Shown: piece after piece, positions 1 to 6,891 of the stretch | Numbering within the stretch: the first letter of the stretch is position 1 | How the letters are laid out: each line of letters starts with the position of its first letter | NCBI GenBank assembly: GCA_002502215.1 | Contig: DAPT01000117.1 | Location: 1 to 20,644 of the forward strand | DNA from: Euryarchaeota archaeon UBA124 | GTDB taxonomy: Archaea > Thermoplasmatota > Poseidoniia > Poseidoniales > Poseidoniaceae | Length of the DNA stretch: 20,644 bases | Direction: 5' to 3' | Program-made: the position numbers and the translations under genes | Notes under the pieces: generated by a model | Databases searched by the model: none | Told to the model about the DNA's origin: nothing | What the model saw: the letters and a program-made list of their open reading frames with translations, nothing else

Positions 1-1
1 C

Positions 2-1120
2 TGCAACTTCCCTGCAGCCGTTCCATTTTGGAAAATGATTCCTGCACTGATTTGTGGAAACACATGTGTATGGAAGAGTCCTCAGGATGCCCCTCTACTT
101 TCTTTCGCACTAGCACGTATTATGCATCAGGCAGGATTGCCTGATGGAGTTGTAAATCTAGTCCACGGAAAGGGAAGCGGCGCTGGCCAATATATCGTCG
201 ATGCTGTCGATGAAGGTCTAATCAACAAGATTTCATTTACAGGAAGTACAGAAGTTGGTAAAGCCATAGGTGAAGTCTGTGGACGAAATTTAGTTTCGTG
301 CAGTCTAGAACTTGGTGGAAAGAATCCTCAGGTAGTAATGCCATCTGCAGACATAGACAATGCTGTAGCAGGAGCATACTGGGGAGGGTTTGGAACTGCA
401 GGACAGCGTTGTACTAGCCTAGGAAATCTAATTCTACACGAGGATATTTATGACGAGTTTATGGAGAAATTAATGCTCAAAGTAAAGAACACTCGTATCG
501 GAGATTCGCTGAAACATGAAGATGTCCTTTACGGCCCTATGCTGTCAGAAAAATACGCTAAAGATTTCTTGAAAGGACTAGAAATGGTCGAAGCAGATGG
601 AGCGACCAAACTTTGGGGTAATGGAAGAGTTACACCAGGAAATACTCCAGATAATTTCCTTAGCAACCCTGAAGATGGAGTTTACATGTGGCCTCACGTT
701 TATGCAGATGTTACTGAAGACATGAAGTGCTTCCATGAAGAAGTGTTTGGACCTGCTATTACTGTTGTAAAGGCTAAGGATTTCGATCATGCATTACACC
801 TTGCTAATGCTTCACCATACGGACTTTCGAGTTCGATTTACACAAATGACAGACTCGAGGCTTACCGATATAAAATCGGAATCAAAGCTGGAATGACTGG
901 AATCAACAATTCAACTACTGGAGCAGAGGCTCACCTACCATTCGGTGGAGTCAAAGGTAGCGGGAACGGAACGCGAGAATCTGGAATCTGGGTTATTGAA
1001 GCCTATTCTTACTGGCACGCAGTCAACGATGAACTCTCTGGAAAATTGCAACTTGCACAGATGGATGTTGACGAAATTGAAATGGTTGAAGCTGAAGTCC
1101 GATGGGACGAATTGGCCTAA
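2..1120 (+). CDS. Aldehyde dehydrogenase (NAD(P)+-dependent), 5'-truncated by window edge
   Basis: This is the C-terminal three quarters of an ALDH-superfamily enzyme, which oxidises an aldehyde to the acid with NAD(P)+. The reading frame is open to the left edge: residues before the first Met (35) read NFPAAVPFWK, the usual ALDH segment ahead of the conserved PALICGNTCVWKSP cofactor-binding stretch, so the gene starts upstream. Visible hallmarks are FTGSTEVG (nucleotide-binding loop), the ELGGKNP block carrying the general-base Glu, TAGQRCTS carrying the catalytic Cys, EVFGP, and HLPFGGVKGSGNGTRESG near the end. The C-terminus GKLQLAQMD resembles semialdehyde-type ALDHs. Substrate cannot be read from the sequence; a semialdehyde of amino-acid catabolism is a guess. 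Codons are noticeably A/T-richer and GGA-biased compared with the following sdh genes. A T-rich stretch follows the stop codon. Confidence 0.93.
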   Translation, partial: CNFPAAVPFWKMIPALICGNTCVWKSPQDAPLLSFALARIMHQAGLPDGVVNLVHGKGSGAGQYIVDAVDEGLINKISFTGSTEVGKAIGEVCGRNLVSCSLELGGKNPQVVMPSADIDNAVAGAYWGGFGTAGQRCTSLGNLILHEDIYDEFMEKLMLKVKNTRIGDSLKHEDVLYGPMLSEKYAKDFLKGLEMVEADGATKLWGNGRVTPGNTPDNFLSNPEDGVYMWPHVYADVTEDMKCFHEEVFGPAITVVKAKDFDHALHLANASPYGLSSSIYTNDRLEAYRYKIGIKAGMTGINNSTTGAEAHLPFGGVKGSGNGTRESGIWVIEAYSYWHAVNDELSGKLQLAQMDVDEIEMVEAEVRWDELA

Positions 1121-1123
1121 TCG

Positions 1124-1155
1124 TTCAAAACGCCTTCTTTTTTCTTTCAAAACGC
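1124..1155 (+). repeat. Pair of direct 10-bp repeats spaced 22 bp
   Basis: TTCAAAACGC occurs at 1124-1133 and again at 1146-1155, a start-to-start distance of 22 bp, close to two helical turns. The pair lies between the aldehyde dehydrogenase stop and the sdhC leader and flanks the T-rich tract. It could be a regulator site for the sdh operon or a chance duplication; nothing else in the sequence decides this. Confidence 0.4.
1134..1147 (+). terminator. T-rich tract after the aldehyde dehydrogenase, possible archaeal terminator
   Basis: Fourteen pyrimidine-rich bases, including a run of six T, begin 13 nt after the stop codon. Archaeal RNA polymerase can terminate on T-tracts without a hairpin, and none is needed here. 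The call is inferred from position and composition only. Confidence 0.4.
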
Positions 1156-1208
1156 TGCATGCGGGCGAAGGGCCAACCTCAAAGACCCCAAGATGTTGGG
1201 TCAACTAA

Positions 1209-1225
1209 CTCCCCTGAAAGGAGAG
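1209..1225 (+). promoter_or_regulatory. Small hairpin overlapping the sdhC ribosome-binding site
   Basis: CTC-C-CCT pairs with AGG-A-GAG around a GAA loop (six pairs, one C-A mismatch). The right arm contains most of the Shine-Dalgarno AGGAGAGGG (1219-1227), 9 nt before the sdhC ATG. A second hairpin, CCCAA-GATG-TTGGG, lies just upstream at 1187-1200. These could modulate translation of the operon's first gene, but such short stems arise by chance and no function is shown. Confidence 0.3.
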
Positions 1226-1236
1226 GGTGAATACCT

Positions 1237-2046
1237 ATGGGCGAAGGCATCAAACTTCCCGTCATTAACGGACTCGGGCGTACTGACCGAATCGACAATT
1301 GGTGGGCCCAACCTTTCTGGATGGGGCTCGCTCTCACCGCTGCGCTCATCTACACAGCATGGCGACTCATCATTTTCCCAGACAGTATTTACTACGATCT
1401 TGAAGGCTCGAAGGTTGTCTCCCCGATTTTCTCTCCAAACATCCTCGAGTGGAGTTTGTTTGGACTCAATGAATGGGACCATCCAAGTTGGGTCAATGCA
1501 GCCATCCTTGTCCTATGGATTCCATTTGGATTCCGAGGCACGTGCTACTACATGCGTCGCGTTTACTACCGAAGTTTCTTCCAATCACCAACTGCTTGCT
1601 GGGTCGATGAGCCTGACATCAACAAAAAAATTGGATACGGTGGAGAGAAGCGTTTGTTCATCTTCAACAACCTCCACAGGTATTTCCTGTACGCTGCGAT
1701 GATTATCATCGTCATCAAGTGGTGGGATGTGACTCATACACTTCACTTCGATGCTGGCTGGGGCTTCTCGTTTGGTACGTTTATCATGGCGACAGAAGCC
1801 TTCCTACTGACCATGTACGTCACTTCATGCCACGCTCTTCGCCACCTCGCAGGCGGTAGCCTCGACCGCTGGGTAAGTGGCATCTCTGCTTTCCGTGGCC
1901 GTCTCTTCAAGCGAATCAGTGTGTTCAATCGCTCACATGGATTCTGGTTCTGGACAAGCCTCGGTTTTGTCTTTATTGGCGATCTTTGGACCATCGCCGT
2001 TGCAGAAGGGCACATCAGCGACATGGCCTTTGTTTTGGTGGGATGA
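1237..2046 (+). CDS. sdhC: Succinate dehydrogenase membrane-anchor subunit (mycobacterial Sdh1-like SdhC)
   Basis: This 269-residue integral membrane protein has about five hydrophobic segments (roughly residues 25-47, 84-104, 146-165, 177-205 and 235-256). It anchors SdhAB in the membrane and should pass electrons to quinone. The stretch GFRGTCYYMRRVYYRSFF followed by SPTACW closely resembles the anchor of mycobacterial Sdh1-type complexes rather than the short SdhC/SdhD pair of E. coli. Candidate heme or metal ligands are Cys103, Cys121, Cys198, His147, His199, His203 and His234. The start is fixed by AGGAGAGGG 9 nt upstream of the ATG. The gene is first in the sdhC-sdhA-sdhB operon, with 4 bp to sdhA. 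No separate sdhD is present, as expected for this type. Confidence 0.9.
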   Translation: MGEGIKLPVINGLGRTDRIDNWWAQPFWMGLALTAALIYTAWRLIIFPDSIYYDLEGSKVVSPIFSPNILEWSLFGLNEWDHPSWVNAAILVLWIPFGFRGTCYYMRRVYYRSFFQSPTACWVDEPDINKKIGYGGEKRLFIFNNLHRYFLYAAMIIIVIKWWDVTHTLHFDAGWGFSFGTFIMATEAFLLTMYVTSCHALRHLAGGSLDRWVSGISAFRGRLFKRISVFNRSHGFWFWTSLGFVFIGDLWTIAVAEGHISDMAFVLVG

Positions 2047-2050
2047 AAAC

Positions 2051-3904
2051 ATGACTGAGACGTACACCAGGCATGAATACGATGTCGTTGTCATCGGGGC
2101 TGGGGGTGCTGGCCTCCGTGCTGCGATCGAGGCAGCCCGCAGCGGTGCGAAAACCGCAATCATCACCAAATCCTTGCTTGGGAAAGCACATACAGTCATG
2201 GCCGAAGGTGGTTGCGCAGCTGCATTGCAGAACGCTGATCCACGAGACAGCTGGAAGGTCCACTTCCATGATACTATGAAGGGTAGCAAGTGGCTTGCCG
2301 ATTGGCGCATGGCAGAGTTCCATGCAAAGGAGGCACCTGACCGAGTGCGTGAACTTGAGCAGTGGGGTGCTGTCTTCGACCGAACTCAGAAACATCTCAT
2401 CAACCAGCGAAACTTTGGAGGGCATACCTTCCCGCGTCTCGCTCACGTCGGAGATGCCACCGGTCTCGAAATCATTCGTACATTGCAAGAACGAGGCATT
2501 CACGAAGGGATTGATATCTTCATGGAGTACACCGTTCGCCACCTCCTCAAGGAAGGTGACCGAGTGACTGGCTGTGTAGCCTACACTCGTGTTGATGGAG
2601 ACTTCCACGCCTTCTCAGCAAAATCTGTCGTTCTTGCTACTGGCGGAAGCACACGATGCTGGAGCGTTTGTTCTGGGTCATGGGAATACACAGGAGACGG
2701 TCACGCTTTAGCACTCTGGGCAGGAGCAGAACTTCGCGACATGGAATTCGTTCAATTTCATCCAACGGGAATGGTTTGGCCACCATCCGTCCGCGGTATT
2801 CTCGTCACCGAGGGTGTTCGTGGCGAAGGTGGTCGACTAACAAACAGCGATGGAGACCGATTCATGTTCAACTACGTACCTGAGATGTTCCAAGGCGACC
2901 ATGCTGAAACCATCGAAGAAGCAGACCAATGGGTCGAGGAAGTTGTAAGCGGGAAACTTGCAACCGTTCGCCGCCCTCCTGAACTCCTGACACGTGACGT
3001 TGTTGCGAAAGCCATCAAGGCCGAAGTTGAAGCCGGTCGTGGTTCACCTCATGGTGGGGCCTTCCTCGACATCTCACATCGTGGCGAAGAAGCCATCAAG
3101 AAGAAACTTCCATCGATGTACCACCAATTCATGGAACTAGCCGGTGTTGACATCACCAAGGATGCAATGGAAGTTGGGCCAACGGCCCATTACATCATGG
3201 GTGGAATTCGAGTTGATGCAAAATCACAAGAAACCACCGTTCCAGGACTTTTCGCTTGTGGAGAAGCATCCTCAGGATTGCATGGAGCAAATCGACTCGG
3301 AGGCAACTCTCTTTCAGACCTCATCACCTTTGGAAAGCGTGCTGGCGAGTTTGCAGCGAAACGAGCAACAGATCTGGCACAACCAAGCATTGACGAGGCG
3401 CAAGTCAACAAAGCCATCGATGATATGATGGCTCCACTTGCTCGTGATGGGGGAGAAAACCCCGGTCTTATCTACGATGAAATGCGTGAAATGATGCAAC
3501 ACAAAGTGGGAATCATTCGCACCAAGAACGAACTTGAAGAAGCAATGGACGAGCTCAAGGCCTTCAAGGAACGTGCGATGGCTTCGTTCCCTGGAACCAG
3601 TCGACGTTACAACTCTGGCTGGCACCAGGCACTCGATTTGATCAACATGGCAGATGTATCTCATGCATGTGCGCTTGCAGCACTTACACGAGAAGAGAGC
3701 CGTGGGGGACATACTCGAGAAGACATGCCAACACCGGAAGATGAATACTGGGGCAAAACCCTGAACATCGTATGGATGGAAAAAGGGGAGATCAAGATTC
3801 GGCAGGAACCTGTTGAGGAGATGCGCGAAGATCTTCAAGATGCAATCAAAGAGGTCAAGGCCATGATTGCTGAGCGTGCCAAAGAACAGGGAGGTGACAA
3901 CTGA
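2051..3904 (+). CDS. sdhA: Succinate dehydrogenase flavoprotein subunit
   Basis: This 617-residue catalytic subunit oxidises succinate to fumarate with covalently bound FAD and passes electrons to SdhB. Visible features are the FAD-binding VVVIGAGGAGLRAA (12-25), His47 in GKAHTVMAEGG (expected covalent flavin attachment), FVQFHPTG with His237, GVRGEGGR with Arg257, AHYIMGGI with His380, and LHGANRLGGNSLSD with Arg415 (active-site His/Arg set). The frame is open further upstream to 1877, but the ATG at 2051 is chosen because it follows GGTGGGATG, lies 4 bp after the sdhC stop, and places the FAD motif at the usual distance from the N-terminus. The stop overlaps the sdhB start by 1 bp, indicating translational coupling. 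Confidence 0.97.
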   Translation: MTETYTRHEYDVVVIGAGGAGLRAAIEAARSGAKTAIITKSLLGKAHTVMAEGGCAAALQNADPRDSWKVHFHDTMKGSKWLADWRMAEFHAKEAPDRVRELEQWGAVFDRTQKHLINQRNFGGHTFPRLAHVGDATGLEIIRTLQERGIHEGIDIFMEYTVRHLLKEGDRVTGCVAYTRVDGDFHAFSAKSVVLATGGSTRCWSVCSGSWEYTGDGHALALWAGAELRDMEFVQFHPTGMVWPPSVRGILVTEGVRGEGGRLTNSDGDRFMFNYVPEMFQGDHAETIEEADQWVEEVVSGKLATVRRPPELLTRDVVAKAIKAEVEAGRGSPHGGAFLDISHRGEEAIKKKLPSMYHQFMELAGVDITKDAMEVGPTAHYIMGGIRVDAKSQETTVPGLFACGEASSGLHGANRLGGNSLSDLITFGKRAGEFAAKRATDLAQPSIDEAQVNKAIDDMMAPLARDGGENPGLIYDEMREMMQHKVGIIRTKNELEEAMDELKAFKERAMASFPGTSRRYNSGWHQALDLINMADVSHACALAALTREESRGGHTREDMPTPEDEYWGKTLNIVWMEKGEIKIRQEPVEEMREDLQDAIKEVKAMIAERAKEQGGDN

Positions 3905-4671
3905 TGTCATTGAAAGGAAAAAAGCAAGCGTTCAGAGTCTCACGAGGAGAAGACGGAGAAACAAGTCTCGAAGAATATGAAATCACACTCGATGAGGGCA
4001 TGGTCGTGCTCGATTGCATGCATCGAATTCAACATGAGCAAGAACCCGACATGGCTGTACGTTGGAACTGCAAGGCCGGCAAGTGTGGTTCATGTTCTGC
4101 AGAAATCAACGGTCGGCCACGCCTGATGTGCATGACTCGAATGAGCGATGTTGTCGCAGAGACCCCCGCAGGCAAACCAATTGAGATTCGACCCATGAAG
4201 GCTTTCCCGCACATCAAGGACTTGGTTACGGATGTATCCTGGAACTACGATGTTGCTCAGCGTATTGCTCCAATCAACGGTCCAGAAACGATGGATTGGG
4301 AATTCAACCAGATGGAAGCTGACCGTGTACAACATTTCCGTGAGTGCATCGAATGTTTCCTTTGCGTCAACACCTGTCACGTTCTACGAGACCATGAGAT
4401 GTTTGATGGATTTGCAGGACCTCGAAATCTCGTACGCCTCGCACAATACGAAATGCACCCACTTGACACCGAAGACAGAGTCCCAGAAATCAAGAAGGAA
4501 TTTGGTATTGAATACTGCAACATCACACGCTGTTGTACGGAAGTCTGTCCTGCTGGAATCCAGATCACAGACGATGCAATCATCCAACTGAAGGAGCGCG
4601 TTGTTGACCGATACTACGACCCACTTCAACGCATCTGGAGAACCATCACTCGTCAAAACGTTCGATATTGA
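3904..4671 (+). CDS. sdhB: Succinate dehydrogenase iron-sulfur subunit
   Basis: This 255-residue electron-transfer subunit links SdhA to the membrane anchor. The N-terminal ferredoxin fold holds a [2Fe-2S] cluster with Cys56, Cys61, Cys64 and Cys76 (WNCKAGKCGSC...LMC). The C-terminal domain has CIECFLCVNTC (Cys148, 151, 154, 158) and a second group, Cys205, Cys211 and Cys215-Pro. Together these match the usual [4Fe-4S] and [3Fe-4S] ligand set; an extra Cys210 sits beside Cys211. The ATG overlaps the sdhA TGA by 1 bp and follows a strong GGGAGGTGA Shine-Dalgarno site, so all three subunits are probably made from one mRNA. Confidence 0.96.
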   Translation: MSLKGKKQAFRVSRGEDGETSLEEYEITLDEGMVVLDCMHRIQHEQEPDMAVRWNCKAGKCGSCSAEINGRPRLMCMTRMSDVVAETPAGKPIEIRPMKAFPHIKDLVTDVSWNYDVAQRIAPINGPETMDWEFNQMEADRVQHFRECIECFLCVNTCHVLRDHEMFDGFAGPRNLVRLAQYEMHPLDTEDRVPEIKKEFGIEYCNITRCCTEVCPAGIQITDDAIIQLKERVVDRYYDPLQRIWRTITRQNVRY

Positions 4672-4712
4672 ACAAAATAATGATTCAAGACCACCTAGGA
4701 TTGTGTTTCAGA

Positions 4713-5348
4713 ATGGGTTTTTGGCACCATCGCTGGCAGACGCAACAGATTGGTTGGCACCGAGATGTGTACAATGATTTGTTGACAAAGCATTGGGGTA
4801 GCATAGGTGCGGTTGATGGTGGAGAAGTTCTCGTCCCACTTTGTGGTAAATCATTGGACATGCTTTGGCTTGCAGATAGCGGATATTCCGTCACAGGCTT
4901 GGAATTCGTGGAGGAGGCGGTTCAAGCCTTTCTTCAAGAGAATGAATTGGAGGCAGAGAATTCCGAATTTGGAAATCACGTGCTTCATCGAACTCCACCC
5001 TTTCGAATCTTTCAAGGAGATGTCTTTGATCTCAAAGAACGAGATATTCAAGCGGATGCTTGGTACGACCGTGCGGCAATGATCGCCATTCCGCGTGAAT
5101 CCCGAATAGCCTATGTCGATCAACTGCGGAATCTCACCAAACCTGATGCAGTCGGATTGCTCATCACTTTTGCATATCCTCAAGAAGAGATGGATGGACC
5201 ACCATTTTCACTCTCTGATGACGATGTTCGACAGCTGTTTTCGGATGGATTTGTTGTCGAATGTTTGGAGCAAATCGATTTAGGCGATGAAAAGGAACGA
5301 GGGTTGAGTCAAGTAACCTCCTCCGTTTTTCAAATCAAGAGAATTTAG
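4713..5348 (+). CDS. Thiopurine S-methyltransferase (TPMT)-family SAM-dependent methyltransferase
   Basis: This 211-residue Rossmann-fold methyltransferase resembles bacterial TPMT proteins, which methylate thiol, selenium or tellurium compounds. It begins MGFWHHRWQTQQIGWH, the family's typical N-terminus (FWxxRWxxxxIGxH), followed by VLVPLCGKSLDMLWLA (39-54; SAM-binding motif I region), GYSVTGLEFVEEAV, FQGDVFDL, and WYDRAAMIAIP. An upstream in-frame alternative start would add 15 residues that do not match the family, so the ATG at 4713 is preferred. It follows sdhB by 41 nt on the same strand and probably shares its transcript, though no functional link to SDH is known. The natural substrate is unknown. 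Confidence 0.88.
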   Translation: MGFWHHRWQTQQIGWHRDVYNDLLTKHWGSIGAVDGGEVLVPLCGKSLDMLWLADSGYSVTGLEFVEEAVQAFLQENELEAENSEFGNHVLHRTPPFRIFQGDVFDLKERDIQADAWYDRAAMIAIPRESRIAYVDQLRNLTKPDAVGLLITFAYPQEEMDGPPFSLSDDDVRQLFSDGFVVECLEQIDLGDEKERGLSQVTSSVFQIKRI

Positions 5349-5423
5349 TACACAACGGGTCTTCAACAAACATCAGGGTTTTACTCTTATGTAGTGTCGT
5401 CAGGAAGGTACAGAGGAACGCAC

Positions 5424-6101
5424 ATGGCAGACAACCAGGAAAAGATTGTTCATTTTGTTGATTATGAGAATGTCCACAAACATATTCCTATTGATGAAAT
5501 TGCCCGAGGAAACCATCAACGAGTCCTCCTTTTTGTAGGCAACCAGCAGACAATCCCCAATGATTGGTTGATCGTTGATTACAACATTACTGTCATCCGA
5601 GTTGGTAAAACCTCGAAAGACAATGTTGATTTTCACATATCGGCTTATCTTGGTATGGTTCACGTTGGTCGCGATAATTCTGTCAAATTCATCGTTTGGT
5701 CAAAAGACAAAGGATTTGATGACCTCATTGAGCATCTTAAGAGTCGAAAGCGGAGAATTGAAAGAAAGGAGCCACGAAAACCCAAGAAAATAACTGGAAC
5801 TCCTTCAAAGAAGGTGATAAAGCCTGCAGTTGAGAAGAAGAAAATCGTCGAAGAGAAGCCTGAAACTCCTCAGGGAAAGATTGTTCCGCCTTCAATCAAG
5901 CAGGTCGGTAGCAGGGTCGTCGAGATTCTTGAGAAAACTGCTCCTGCAAAAAGGCCGAGAAAACAAACTACCCTCCAGAATCAACTCGAGCATTGGAGGC
6001 CGGGAATCAAATTTAAGCATACGACATTGCAAGTCATTAACTGGCTTACTCAAAAACAGCACATTGTGATCACAGATGACAAAGTGAAGTACAATTTTTA
6101 G
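5424..6101 (+). CDS. PIN-like (PIN7/NYN-type) domain protein with Lys-rich linker and C-terminal domain
   Basis: Residues 8-108 look like a compact PIN-like nuclease domain: VHFVDYENV (Asp13, Glu15), VLLFVGNQQ, DNVDFHISAYLG (Asp66, Asp69) and FIVWSKDKGFDDLIEHLK (Asp95, Asp99, Asp100). This gives the spaced acidic residues expected of a metal-dependent RNase. Residues 109-157 form a Lys/Pro/Glu-rich, probably disordered linker. Residues 158-225 form a small C-terminal domain, possibly winged-helix-like (ITDDKVKYNF at the end). The ATG at 5424 is preferred over a GTG 30 nt upstream because of GAGGAA just before it and because VDYENV then lies near the N-terminus. It may act in RNA decay or processing; the target is unknown. 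Low GC compared with the sdh genes. Confidence 0.75.
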   Translation: MADNQEKIVHFVDYENVHKHIPIDEIARGNHQRVLLFVGNQQTIPNDWLIVDYNITVIRVGKTSKDNVDFHISAYLGMVHVGRDNSVKFIVWSKDKGFDDLIEHLKSRKRRIERKEPRKPKKITGTPSKKVIKPAVEKKKIVEEKPETPQGKIVPPSIKQVGSRVVEILEKTAPAKRPRKQTTLQNQLEHWRPGIKFKHTTLQVINWLTQKQHIVITDDKVKYNF

Positions 6102-6157
6102 AGATTGTCGATCGTATCTTTTCTTGAAATTCGTACAACATTCAGAATCTTCAAATT

Positions 6158-6196
6158 AAAAAAAGCCCCACCGAGGACCTGAATCCTTGATGGGGC
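6158..6196 (-). terminator. Hairpin plus T7 terminator of the MC1 gene
   Basis: On the minus strand GCCCCA (6196-6191) pairs with TGGGGC (6170-6165), with an inner AGGA/TCCT stem and six-base loop, and is followed immediately by seven T (6164-6158). It lies between two convergent genes, PIN-like (plus) and MC1 (minus). The T-tract is on the MC1 side, so it is assigned to MC1, though the hairpin itself would form on both RNAs. Confidence 0.7.
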
Positions 6197-6233
6197 GGAG
6201 AGCCACTTTTGTGGCAACACTCGTCGAACGAGT
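6165..6233 (-). ncRNA. Three consecutive hairpins in the MC1 3' region (structured 3' UTR or small RNA)
   Basis: Read on the minus strand, the roughly 100 nt after the MC1 stop hold three hairpins in a row. They are ACTCGT-TCG-ACGAGT (6233-6219, perfect 6 bp), GCCAC-AAAA-GTGGC (6215-6202, perfect 5 bp), and an outer GCCCCA/TGGGGC with inner AGGA/TCCT (6196-6165). Seven T follow the third. The series is much more than simple termination needs. It may protect the MC1 mRNA 3' end, release a small RNA, or serve as a protein-binding RNA. No RNA family is recognised. Confidence 0.5.
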
Positions 6234-6258
6234 CATAAATCAAGAGAGATTGAGAACC

Positions 6259-6522
6259 TCAGAGGTGCTCAATTCCGACCTTCTTGACGTTGGCCTTCTT
6301 GATCTTGTCTGGTAGCCAAGCAGGGCCGCCAGCAGGCTTGTCAACCATACTGATTGAGCCTGTGAAAACGTGTACACGCTTGGTGCCACGCTCTCGTAGG
6401 CGGATGTTCGTGTGTCCACGGGTTGCAGCTTTGAGGGCTGCTCCTCGTGGTTGCTTGCTCGCAAATACTTGGCTGGTGTCTTTACCGCTCTCCATGAGAA
6501 CGAAATATTTCTTGTCTGACAT
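6259..6522 (-). CDS. MC1-family non-histone chromosomal protein
   Basis: This 87-residue basic DNA-binding protein of the archaeal MC1 family is close to the family's usual length of about 93. MC1 binds as a monomer and sharply bends DNA. Diagnostic stretches are VFASKQPRGAALKAATRG (19-36), IRLRERGTKRVHVFTG (40-55) and PAWLPDKIKKANVKKVGIE (67-85), including the conserved Trp69. The start at 6522 is chosen over an ATG 15 nt upstream because GGAGGT lies 7 nt before it. A TATA-like element sits about 40 nt upstream of the ATG, and three hairpins plus a T-tract follow the gene. This suggests a separate, well-expressed single-gene unit acting in chromosome packaging. Confidence 0.92.
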   Translation of the reverse strand: MSDKKYFVLMESGKDTSQVFASKQPRGAALKAATRGHTNIRLRERGTKRVHVFTGSISMVDKPAGGPAWLPDKIKKANVKKVGIEHL

Positions 6523-6557
6523 TTGGATTACCTCCAAACCTCAATCACAACTTATAG

Positions 6558-6571
6558 TTAATATATTTTTT
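6558..6571 (-). promoter_or_regulatory. TATA box of the MC1 gene
   Basis: On the minus strand AAAAATATATTAAC is the most TATA-like stretch in the window, with A-rich bases upstream that could act as BRE. Its centre near 6564 predicts a transcript start around 6538-6540. That leaves a leader of about 18 nt holding the SD GGAGGT and then the ATG at 6522. The geometry fits an archaeal promoter; the transcript start itself is inferred. Confidence 0.65.
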
Positions 6572-6628
6572 GCCGAAAAAAGGCAATACTGCGCCACATA
6601 TGCCTTTCAGTACCGCATTCCGAAGCCT

Positions 6629-6642
6629 AAAAATGCAAAAAA
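6629..6642 (-). terminator. T-rich terminator after the RAM-domain gene
   Basis: On the minus strand, runs of six T (6642-6637) and five T (6633-6629) begin 15 nt after the stop of the RAM-domain gene. This fits archaeal T-tract termination and separates that unit from the MC1 promoter immediately downstream. Confidence 0.45.
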
Positions 6643-6657
6643 CAAGGCACTGCAAGA

Positions 6658-6891
6658 CTAGAATTCTGCACCTGCAAGCGTCTTTGAATCGAGTATACCG
6701 GGAATCTGACGAATCGACTCAACAACTGTTGCAGCAATGGATGAGAGATCATCGGCAACCAATTTCACAATCAAGTCATAATCACCGAATAAAACCGTTA
6801 TATCAGCAACAACGTCGAGGTCTTTCAGTTGAAGATAGACATCGTGCTCTACTCCGGGAACAACGTTCAGCAACACATACCCTACCGCCAT
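6658..6891 (-). CDS. Stand-alone Lrp/AsnC ligand-binding (RAM) domain protein
   Basis: These 77 residues form a single alpha/beta RAM (AsnC_trans_reg) domain without a helix-turn-helix. It begins MAVGYVLLNVVPG and continues VVADITVLFGDYDLIVKLVADD and IRQIPGILDSKTLAG, the typical ending of this domain. Such single-domain proteins oligomerise and bind amino acids or related small molecules, and may modulate full-length Lrp regulators. The ATG at 6891 is chosen because the domain normally begins right there and AAGGAAGG lies upstream. An ATG at 6915, directly after the stop of the giant surface-protein gene, would add eight residues. Either way it follows that gene with almost no gap and is probably co-transcribed. 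Confidence 0.85.
   Translation of the reverse strand: MAVGYVLLNVVPGVEHDVYLQLKDLDVVADITVLFGDYDLIVKLVADDLSSIAATVVESIRQIPGILDSKTLAGAEF

Noticed and set aside
1193..1702. 169-codon plus-strand frame overlapping sdhC
   Set aside because: Out of frame with sdhC, which has the SD, the membrane helices and the family signature.
1877..2050. Upstream extension of sdhA
   Set aside because: It would overlap sdhC by 170 bp and add residues unrelated to SdhA; the ATG at 2051 has an SD and normal spacing.
2015..2608. 197-codon minus-strand open frame inside sdhA
   Set aside because: It lies fully opposite a strongly supported sdhA with intact active-site motifs, has no recognisable domain, and reads as an antisense shadow.
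3314..3910. 198-codon minus-strand open frame opposite the 3' end of sdhA
   Set aside because: Antisense to sdhA, low-complexity Cys/Phe/His-rich translation and no start signal.
1237..4671. Fumarate reductase rather than succinate dehydrogenase
   Set aside because: The anchor resembles Sdh1-type aerobic complexes; motifs alone cannot exclude reversibility, but SDH is the simpler reading.
5394..5423. GTG start giving a 10-residue longer PIN-like protein
   Set aside because: The ATG at 5424 has a nearby GAGGAA and places the VDYENV motif at the usual N-terminal position.
6202..6233. The two short perfect hairpins as a mobile-element end or recombination site
   Set aside because: They differ in sequence, are not repeated elsewhere in the window, and sit between the MC1 stop and its terminator, which a structured 3' RNA explains better.
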